A DNA stretch of 7,114 bases from the NCBI GenBank assembly GCA_944363755.1, contig CALVVC010000052.1:1-7114 (forward strand), given 5' to 3'. Below, piece by piece: positions 1 to 4,754 of this stretch (positions are counted from its first letter, which is position 1; the number at the start of each line of letters is the position of its first letter). This stretch comes from an uncultured Bacilli bacterium (GTDB lineage: Bacteria > Bacillota_I > Bacilli_A > RF39 > UBA660). The notes under the pieces were generated by a model. The model was not told where the DNA came from, made no database searches, and worked only from the letters and a program-made list of their open reading frames with translations. The position numbers were made by a program, and so were the translations under genes.

Positions 1-1821
1 GTTAATGCATATAAAGTTGCTAAGAAAGAAGGACTTGGTAATAAGATAAGTGCAATTATGGAAGCTTTAATCTTTAAGTTTGGACATATTCTTGATAGTG
101 ATTATGCTATTAATAAAATGAAAGATAATCTTGATAGTAGATTTAAACTTAAAGGAAATAATCTAGCAGAGAAAAATAAAAAAGCAGTTGATAATGCTAT
201 TAATACAACTCATTTACTTAAGATAGATGAAAATAGTGATGACTATGTAGAGGTAAGTGAAGTTAGTTCCAGCTTGTTTGATATAATCGATAAAAGAGAA
301 GGGGATAATCTTCCTGTTAGTGCTTTCTTAGATAGACCTGATGGTACTGTTGATGGAGGTTTATCTCGTCTTGAAAAGCGTGATATAAGTGAAGTTGTTC
401 CTAAAATAATCAGTGAAAACTGTATTAGTTGTAACTTGTGTTCCCTAGTTTGTCCTCATGCTGTTATAAGACCATTCTTGCTAGATAAAGAAGAAGTAGA
501 GAAAGCTCCTACTAGTTTAAATGATAAACTTTTAGATAGTCATTTAGGTGATAATTTAAAATATACAATTGCTGTTAGTTATAAAGATTGTACTGGTTGT
601 GGTTTATGTGCTAATATTTGTCCTGGTAAGAAGGGTGCTAAAGCCTTAGAAATGGTAAGTAAAGAAAAAATAGTTAATGATATTACTTTGAAAGAGTCTG
701 AATACTTATTTAATGAGGTATCTGAAAAAGATGTAATCTCTGTTAGTACTGTTAAAGGTAGTCAGTTTAAAACTCCTAGATTTGAGTTTAGTGGAGCATG
801 TGCTGGATGTGGTGAAACTCCATACTTGAAACTTTTAACTCAATTATTTGGAGATAGACTTGTAATTGCTAATGCAACAGGTTGTTCATCAATATATGGG
901 GCATCTAGTCCTTCAACTCCTTATAGTGTTCCTTGGGCTAATTCTTTATTTGAAGATAATGCTGAATTTGGTTTTGGTATGAAGATAGCTGATGAAGTTA
1001 AGAAAAATCAATTAAAGAATATTATTAATGAAAATATCTCTAAAGTAGATGAAGAAGAAAAAGATATCTATTTAGATTATGTTAATGATATTAATGTTGA
1101 TACTGCTAAAGCCTTACTTTCTATTATTCCTCATACGAAGATTAAACCTTTAAAATCTCTAAAGAAATACATTATGCCTATATCTTTATGGGCTGTAGGT
1201 GGAGATGGTTGGGCTTATGACATTGGTTATAATGGAATTGATCATGTCTTAAATAGTGGAGAAAATGTTAATATCTTAGTTCTTGATACTGAAGTTTATT
1301 CTAATACTGGTGGTCAAGCTAGTAAGTCTAGTAGAGTTGGTGCTGTTTTAAAATTTGCATCAAGTGGTAAGAAGACGGCTAAAAAAGACCTTTTAAGAAT
1401 CGCTTTAACTAATCCTAATGTTTATGTAGGAGCGATTAGTTTAGGGGCTAATCCTGCTAGTGCTGTTAAAGTAATGTTAGAAGCTGAAAAATATAATGGT
1501 CCTAGTATCATAGTAGCTTATTCTCCTTGTATTGCCTGGGGTATCTTAAAAGGAATGAGTAATTCTATTGATGAAGAGAAGAAAGCTACAGCTAGTGGCT
1601 ATTTCCCAATATTCCACTATAATCCAGATACTAAAGAATTTAAAATGGATGGAAAGAGTGATTTTAATAAATATCAGGATTATTTAGATTGTGAAGATAG
1701 ATATAAATCATTAAAGATTATAAATAGTGATGAAGCTGAGTCTTTACTTAATGAAAATGAAGATAATGCTAAAAAGAGATATGATTCTTATGAGAGTTTA
1801 ACTAATAAAAATAAGGAGTAG
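1..1821 (+). CDS. nifJ: Pyruvate:ferredoxin (flavodoxin) oxidoreductase, C-terminal half (5' end outside window)
   Basis: Oxidises pyruvate and CoA to acetyl-CoA and CO2 and passes electrons to ferredoxin; a cytoplasmic, oxygen-sensitive fermentation enzyme. The frame is open from base 1, so the ATG at 58 is internal. The 606 visible residues are about half of the roughly 1,170-1,200 usual for the single-chain enzyme, and the N-terminal domains are missing. Visible residues 1-75 are the end of the gamma-type domain. The ferredoxin-like domain has two CxxCxxCxxxCP clusters, at C141/144/147/151 and C197/200/203/207. The thiamine-diphosphate domain follows, with cysteines C267, C270, C295 and C510 for the proximal 4Fe-4S cluster. 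GGDGWA (400-405) and EVYSNTGGQ (431-439) match the cofactor-binding region. All expected ligands are present, so the enzyme looks functional. It is followed directly by uppS. Identification is very secure; a 2-oxoacid paralogue is the only realistic alternative. Confidence 0.96.
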   Translation, partial: VNAYKVAKKEGLGNKISAIMEALIFKFGHILDSDYAINKMKDNLDSRFKLKGNNLAEKNKKAVDNAINTTHLLKIDENSDDYVEVSEVSSSLFDIIDKREGDNLPVSAFLDRPDGTVDGGLSRLEKRDISEVVPKIISENCISCNLCSLVCPHAVIRPFLLDKEEVEKAPTSLNDKLLDSHLGDNLKYTIAVSYKDCTGCGLCANICPGKKGAKALEMVSKEKIVNDITLKESEYLFNEVSEKDVISVSTVKGSQFKTPRFEFSGACAGCGETPYLKLLTQLFGDRLVIANATGCSSIYGASSPSTPYSVPWANSLFEDNAEFGFGMKIADEVKKNQLKNIINENISKVDEEEKDIYLDYVNDINVDTAKALLSIIPHTKIKPLKSLKKYIMPISLWAVGGDGWAYDIGYNGIDHVLNSGENVNILVLDTEVYSNTGGQASKSSRVGAVLKFASSGKKTAKKDLLRIALTNPNVYVGAISLGANPASAVKVMLEAEKYNGPSIIVAYSPCIAWGILKGMSNSIDEEKKATASGYFPIFHYNPDTKEFKMDGKSDFNKYQDYLDCEDRYKSLKIINSDEAESLLNENEDNAKKRYDSYESLTNKNKE

Positions 1822-1823
1822 TT

Positions 1824-2534
1824 ATGGGAAATGTAGTATATCCTAAGCATTTAGGAATTATTATGGATGGTAATGGTAGATGGGCAAAAGAAAAAGGACT
1901 AAATAGAAGTTTAGGCCATAAAGCTGGTGCAGATAACCTTATTAAGCTTCTTGATTATATTTATAAAAATACTTCTATTAAAGTTGTCTCTTTATATGCC
2001 TTTTCTACTGAGAATTTTAAAAGAGATAAAAATGAAGTAGATTACTTAATGAAACTATTTGTAACATTATTTAATAGTAAGTTAGAGTCTATCAAGAAAA
2101 ATAATGTTAAAGTAGTGTTTTCAGGAAGACGTGAGAATCTTCCTAAGAATGTACTTGAGGCTATGGATAAGACAATGGAAGATACTAAGTATAATACAAG
2201 AGGCATTTTAAATATTTGTCTTAACTATGGTGGTGATTATGAGATAGTTGATATGACTAAAAAAATTGCTAAACAAGTATTAGAAGGTAACTTAAAGATA
2301 GAAGATATTACTAAAGAAGTCGTAAGTAAAAATCTTTATCAAGATTTACCACCACTTGATTTTGTTATTAGAACAAGTGGGGAAAAGAGAATTAGTAATT
2401 TTATGATTTATCAGTCAAGTTATGCAGAATACGATTTTCCAGATACCTATTTTCCAGACTTTGATAGTAAATGTTTAGAAGAGTCACTAGATAATTATAG
2501 AAAACGTGATAGAAGATTTGGTAATGTTAAATAA
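1824..2534 (+). CDS. uppS: Isoprenyl transferase (undecaprenyl diphosphate synthase)
   Basis: Condenses isopentenyl diphosphate units onto farnesyl diphosphate in the cis configuration. The product is undecaprenyl diphosphate, precursor of the lipid carrier for peptidoglycan and other wall polymers; it acts at the cytoplasmic membrane face. The 236-aa protein has the family signatures in order: MDGNGRWA (14-21, catalytic/Mg-binding Asp15), GHKAGAD (31-37), YAFSTENFKR (58-67), NYGG (134-137), and IRTSGEKRISNF (182-193) with the diphosphate-binding Arg and Ser, then YAEYDF (200-205) with the second metal-binding Glu. The usual WQ after SNF is YQ here, a mild change. Length is slightly short for the family but complete. 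The ATG is fixed by AAGGAG at 1813-1818, inside the last codons of nifJ, leaving 2 bp between the genes and implying co-transcription. The usual partner cdsA does not follow; a terminator does. Confidence 0.96.
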   Translation: MGNVVYPKHLGIIMDGNGRWAKEKGLNRSLGHKAGADNLIKLLDYIYKNTSIKVVSLYAFSTENFKRDKNEVDYLMKLFVTLFNSKLESIKKNNVKVVFSGRRENLPKNVLEAMDKTMEDTKYNTRGILNICLNYGGDYEIVDMTKKIAKQVLEGNLKIEDITKEVVSKNLYQDLPPLDFVIRTSGEKRISNFMIYQSSYAEYDFPDTYFPDFDSKCLEESLDNYRKRDRRFGNVK

Positions 2535-2563
2535 AAAGCTCACAAGTTTCTGTGAGCCTTTTT
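2535..2563. terminator. Bidirectional intrinsic terminator between uppS and the collagen-like gene
   Basis: A perfect 7-bp stem GCTCACA (2538-2544) / TGTGAGC (2551-2557) encloses a 6-nt loop. It is flanked by an A run on the left and, after one C, TTTTT (2559-2563) on the right. The T tract ends plus-strand transcripts from uppS. The A run reads as T on the minus strand and ends transcripts of the convergent collagen-like gene, whose stop codon is at 2565-2567. Confidence 0.88.
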
Positions 2564-2564
2564 G

Positions 2565-3293
2565 TTAGTTGATTCTTGTAACTGAGAATGATGCAGAGTA
2601 GCGGTCATTTGGTACTAATTGGAAGTCTGTATTAGAAGTGTTAACAAATCTAAATTTATCATTGGCATTAGCAGCGAATAGAGCATTACCGCTAATTGTA
2701 CCTGTATCACAGCCACTAAGTCTGTTATGAGTAGAAGAGTGAGCGATTAAGTTAAATCCCGGTGTAGTTTGATGTAGTTCTATTCCTAAAGCGATTGGAT
2801 TACATTCTTCATTTTGATTTTTACTTCTAACATTAAACCACCAGTTAATTAGATATTGTCCAGTTTGTGGTACTGTAAATTCACCAGTTGTTGGATCATA
2901 AGTAATACCATTAGAAAGGTTAGTAATACTAGGTTTAATAGCTTCATTAATTGGTACAATACTATTTGTTTCATCATGAACCATGGCTGCAGCATTGAAT
3001 GAGCCACCTGCTGGACCTGTAGCACCAGTTGCTCCGGTTGCTCCTGTTGCACCTGTAGGACCCGTTGGACCTTGCATACCAGATGCTCCTGTTGCTCCTG
3101 TTGGGCCTGTTGGACCTGGATAACCTTGAGGGCCCATCATACCAGTAGCTCCTGTAGGTCCAGTCGCACCTTTGGGACCAGTAGGTCCAGTACAATTACA
3201 ATCATTAACTAGACATCTAACAACTTCACAAAGACAATTATCTTTACAGTCTTCGCCTTTGTCGCGTAGTCTATCATAATCATTTTGATTCAT
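2565..3293 (-). CDS. Collagen-like repeat protein with Cys-rich N-terminus and C1q/BclA-like C-terminal head
   Basis: Predicted 242-aa trimer-forming fibrous protein. Residues 1-35 are charged and Cys-rich (C16, C20, C22, C27, C32, C34). Residues 36-95 are 20 uninterrupted Gly-X-Y triplets, mostly GPT and GAT, as in bacterial collagens. Residues about 98-242 form a beta-rich domain resembling the TNF/C1q-like trimerisation heads of BclA-type exosporium proteins. There is no signal peptide, LPxTG or transmembrane segment, so the route to the surface is not evident. Spore-coat or exosporium attachment through the Cys-rich start is possible, but inferred. An in-frame ATG at 3449 would add 52 residues; I reject it because it has no RBS and runs through the leader RNA. 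The chosen ATG (3293-3291) follows AAAGGAG with a spacing of about 10 nt. The gene stands alone, convergent with uppS, behind an elaborate leader. No precise gene name can be given. Confidence 0.85.
   Translation of the reverse strand: MNQNDYDRLRDKGEDCKDNCLCEVVRCLVNDCNCTGPTGPKGATGPTGATGMMGPQGYPGPTGPTGATGASGMQGPTGPTGATGATGATGATGPAGGSFNAAAMVHDETNSIVPINEAIKPSITNLSNGITYDPTTGEFTVPQTGQYLINWWFNVRSKNQNEECNPIALGIELHQTTPGFNLIAHSSTHNRLSGCDTGTISGNALFAANANDKFRFVNTSNTDFQLVPNDRYSASFSVTRIN
3009..3188 (-). repeat. Collagen Gly-X-Y coding repeat (20 triplets, 9-bp periodicity)
   Basis: Twenty consecutive Gly-X-Y codon triplets, with Pro-Thr and Ala-Thr predominating. At DNA level this is an imperfect 9-bp tandem repeat, clearly richer in G+C than its neighbours. 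Such arrays expand and contract by slippage or recombination, so copy number may vary between strains. Thr in the Y position is common in bacterial collagens of the BclA type, where it can be glycosylated; glycosylation here is inference. Confidence 0.85.
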
Positions 3294-3303
3294 ATTTATT
3301 TTA

Positions 3304-3331
3304 CTCCTTTCATTATTAAAATATGAAGGAG
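3304..3331 (-). promoter_or_regulatory. Hairpin that can sequester the ribosome binding site of the collagen-like gene
   Basis: In the minus-strand transcript an upstream arm CTCCTTCAT (3331-3323) pairs with ATGAAAGGAG (3313-3304): 9 bp with one bulged A and a 9-nt loop. The downstream arm contains the AAAGGAG Shine-Dalgarno of the collagen-like gene, so folding would hide it. An exact anti-Shine-Dalgarno arm just upstream suggests translational control by RNA opening, but the fold is inferred from sequence only. Confidence 0.6.
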
Positions 3332-3362
3332 ATAAAATATTGCCTTGACTATTGTCATGCGT

Positions 3363-3403
3363 AAAATAAAAATAGAGACTGCACCCCCTGAAGGGCAGTC
3401 TCT
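3363..3403 (-). terminator. Terminator-like hairpin with G-rich loop in the collagen-gene leader
   Basis: On the minus strand a perfect 9-bp stem, AGAGACTGC (3403-3395) with GCAGTCTCT (3382-3374), encloses a 12-nt loop CCTTCAGGGGGT. It is followed by ATTTTTATTTT. This is a good intrinsic terminator, lying about 70 nt before the collagen-like start codon, so it is either the end of a small RNA or a leader attenuator. The GGGGT of the loop (3387-3383) can also pair with ACCCC in the upstream linker (3424-3420), a possible pseudoknot. Confidence 0.7.
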
Positions 3404-3472
3404 TAAAAAAGAATAAAAAGGGGTTGGCTAGTGTGATACTAGCGACCAATTCGCCTAATTTCCGAATTGGTG
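3364..3472 (-). ncRNA. Structured small RNA or attenuated leader upstream of the collagen-like gene
   Basis: A predicted minus-strand RNA of about 109 nt. The promoter at 3479-3507 places the 5' end near 3471-3473, exactly at the base of a 9-bp hairpin (3471-3463 with 3453-3445). One nucleotide later comes a second hairpin, GCTAGT/ACTAGC (3443-3438 with 3432-3427). Then follow a CAACCCC linker, a T-rich stretch and the terminator hairpin at 3403-3374. The plan closely resembles the RNA at 6806-6911. It could be a stand-alone sRNA, a transcription attenuator of the collagen-like gene, or a ligand- or RNA-responsive leader. I match it to no riboswitch class I know. Direction is inferred from the promoter; a plus-strand reading was considered and disfavoured. 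Confidence 0.6.
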
Positions 3473-3478
3473 CTTTTT

Positions 3479-3530
3479 ATAATAATCATTTGTTCTTACT
3501 TTGTCAACACTTTTTTGAAAAAAAATTTAC
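3479..3530 (-). promoter_or_regulatory. Strong sigma-A-type promoter with UP-like tract driving the collagen-gene leader
   Basis: On the minus strand: TTGACA (3507-3502), a 17-bp spacer, and TATTAT (3484-3479). Upstream, from 3530 to 3508, an AAATTTTTTTTCAAAAAA pattern resembles an RNA polymerase alpha-subunit UP element. The tract also overlaps the -35 of the divergent promoter for the 117-aa gene, so the two promoters could interfere. Confidence 0.8.
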
Positions 3531-3554
3531 TATTTTTTGATTTGGAATTATACT
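3526..3554 (+). promoter_or_regulatory. Promoter of the 117-aa unknown gene
   Basis: TTTACT (3526-3531), a 17-bp spacer and TATACT (3549-3554). The predicted start near 3561 leaves only about 14 nt of leader, just enough for the AAAGGAG at 3561-3567. It is divergent from the leader RNA promoter. Confidence 0.5.
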
Positions 3555-3574
3555 TATGATAAAGGAGAAAGTAT

Positions 3575-3928
3575 ATGAAGAATTTTGAAAAAAGAAATAG
3601 TGCGAAAAATAAATTAAGTAATGAGAAAATTGAATTATACGAAAAGAAGTTAAAAGATATTAAAGATATAATTTCATCATTATCTCCAACTAGATTAAAT
3701 GAACTTGATAAATACATTTTAGAGCTTAACTTAAATGATGAAGATAGAGCTAATATAATGTTATATGCTTCTGTTTGTTTAGTAGAAAATTCTTTTTATG
3801 GTAAAGCCTCTAGATATTTAAAAATTATAGAGCAAATAGAAGAGAAACCTAATAGTGTAAAAGATAATTATAAGGAAACATTAGCAAAAATAAAAGTTAG
3901 AAAAATTGCTAATAAAAATAGAAGATAA
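3575..3928 (+). CDS. Hypothetical small helical protein (117 aa)
   Basis: I do not recognise this protein. It is lysine-rich and basic, has no signal peptide or membrane segment, and looks almost entirely alpha-helical. Residues about 20-55 are charged and could form a helical hairpin or short coiled coil. Residues about 56-90 have an alternating hydrophobic pattern with a small-residue YGKA turn, vaguely like one tetratricopeptide-type helix pair; that resemblance is weak. The last residues form a basic tail ending in NRR. The ATG is supported by AAAGGAG at 3561-3567, 7 nt upstream, and by a plausible promoter just before it, so I consider it a real gene. It runs alone and converges on the 242-aa gene with only 2 bp between stop codons. 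A cytoplasmic regulatory or nucleic-acid-binding role is possible, but nothing in the sequence demonstrates it. Confidence 0.75.
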   Translation: MKNFEKRNSAKNKLSNEKIELYEKKLKDIKDIISSLSPTRLNELDKYILELNLNDEDRANIMLYASVCLVENSFYGKASRYLKIIEQIEEKPNSVKDNYKETLAKIKVRKIANKNRR

Positions 3929-3944
3929 TTTTACCTTCTATTTT
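3915..3944. terminator. Weak bidirectional terminator across two convergent stop codons
   Basis: A 10-bp perfect inverted repeat, AAAATAGAAG (3915-3924) / CTTCTATTTT (3935-3944), has a 10-nt loop containing both stop codons. It provides a T run on each strand. It is AT-rich, so a weak terminator, but its symmetry across the convergent gene ends supports the role. Confidence 0.45.
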
Positions 3945-4659
3945 GTATTTGTTCATTATTATTAATATTAGCAATTTGGTTTGTAATAATATAAATATAA
4001 TTAAAGATATCTTTATATTCATTATATATTAAATCAAAGACTTCCATTTTATTAACTTCATCTATCATGATAAGTTTATTTTCTTTAACTTTATCTCTTA
4101 TATTAAAGTTATCTAAAAGAGTAGTATTAATATCATAAAAATCAACATCTATATACCAGTTATTAGTACTTTGTTCTGTTACTCTAATACCGATAGGATA
4201 AGAATTATCTGTAGATTTTAAATATTCTACTATTTCTTTATTTTCACTTTCTAAGTAAATATTAATATTATTTGAATAACTTCTTACCATATTTAAAACT
4301 AAATCAGTAAATAGAGCATTATTTTCTTTTTGATCAGCAAGTTCAAGTATTAAATATTTACCTCTATTTTGAAAAACATAAAGAATTTGTCTTAATGTAA
4401 CTATCTGTTGTTTTTGGACACTACTACCTACGTTAAAATATAAAAAGTCTTTTAAAGTATAATCATCTATTTCATTAATTCCTTTTGTAAAAAGATTTAC
4501 AATTGTCTCACTTAAGGTAATAATTTCCTTATCTTTAGTTAAATAAAGTTTAAATTTAAAACCATCAATATAGCTTGTATTAAGTCCTAAATAAATGGCA
4601 TCTAACGTATTACTAGCAACATTTTTAGTAGAAGCACCACCATTAGCAATTATTTTCAT
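3931..4659 (-). CDS. Glycerophosphodiester phosphodiesterase-like protein, probably catalytically dead
   Basis: The 242-aa protein follows the GDPD TIM-barrel layout, but the hallmark residues are replaced. The N-terminal HRGAS becomes NGGAS (6-10). The following ENT becomes SNT (16-18). The metal-binding ELD region, recognisable from DG and LTKD (32-43), reads KFK (35-37). The HD becomes SE (50-51). In the barrel motif IEIK only the Glu survives, as LELA (105-108). The C-terminal IITDRP becomes IITNQI. Active GDPDs use these residues for Ca/Mg binding and acid-base catalysis when cleaving glycerophosphodiesters, so this one is unlikely to do so and may instead bind a ligand. There is no signal peptide, so it is cytoplasmic. 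The ATG follows GGAGG by 5 nt. It is monocistronic, divergent from recG. Family assignment is by motif position and less certain than for other genes here. Confidence 0.68.
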   Translation of the reverse strand: MKIIANGGASTKNVASNTLDAIYLGLNTSYIDGFKFKLYLTKDKEIITLSETIVNLFTKGINEIDDYTLKDFLYFNVGSSVQKQQIVTLRQILYVFQNRGKYLILELADQKENNALFTDLVLNMVRSYSNNINIYLESENKEIVEYLKSTDNSYPIGIRVTEQSTNNWYIDVDFYDINTTLLDNFNIRDKVKENKLIMIDEVNKMEVFDLIYNEYKDIFNYIYIITNQIANINNNEQIQNRR

Positions 4660-4717
4660 AACTTCCTCCCTTTATTAAAATTTTATGATTTATTTTCTTT
4701 TAAAATTCTAAAAAATA

Positions 4718-4726
4718 TGCTATAAT
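4718..4726 (+). promoter_or_regulatory. Extended -10 promoter of recG
   Basis: TGC immediately before a perfect TATAAT (4721-4726) forms an extended -10 element. The -35 region at the right distance (about 4698-4703) is only T-rich, as is common with extended -10 promoters. The start near 4733 gives a leader of about 22 nt before the ATG at 4755. No convincing minus-strand promoter for the divergent gene was found in this gap. Confidence 0.65.
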
Positions 4727-4754
4727 ATGAGACAGAAAAAGAGGTGGTGTTTAA

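Noticed and set aside
3009..3188. CRISPR-like array
   Set aside because: The periodicity is 9 bp, in frame with Gly-X-Y codons, and there are no spacers; it is a coding repeat.
2849..3195. Two further minus-strand ORFs (67 and 73 codons) over the collagen repeat
   Set aside because: They are other-frame readings of the 9-bp repeat (Gln-rich and Ser/Asn/Arg-rich low-complexity products), with no RBS, inside a well-supported gene.
3294..3449. N-terminal extension of the collagen-like protein from an upstream ATG at 3449
   Set aside because: There is no Shine-Dalgarno, and the extra residues are translated from the leader hairpins and terminator. The ATG at 3293 has AAAGGAG at proper distance and starts a Cys-rich, collagen-type N-terminus.
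3294..3472. Known riboswitch or T-box in the collagen leader or the recG-downstream RNA
   Set aside because: I compared from memory with TPP, SAM, preQ1, ZTP, fluoride, guanidine, c-di-GMP, glycine and purine motifs and found no conserved core. A weak TPP-like impression from the C-run followed by TGAA did not hold.
3345..3478. A plus-strand RNA in the collagen leader region, from a TTGACT/TAAAAA promoter to a hairpin with GCTTTTT at 3445-3478
   Set aside because: The -10 is poor and the predicted start would fall inside the first stem. The plus T-tract is simply the complement of bases next to the minus -10. The minus promoter is far better and starts at a hairpin base. Not fully excluded; strand-specific RNA-seq would settle it.
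3496..3717. Minus-strand ORF of 73 codons over the start of the 117-aa gene
   Set aside because: A Phe/Leu/Ser-rich shadow of an AT-rich, Lys-rich gene on the other strand; no RBS or promoter supports it.
3931..4659. Active glycerophosphodiester phosphodiesterase
   Set aside because: The metal ligands and catalytic His residues expected from the family are replaced at every recognisable motif except one Glu.
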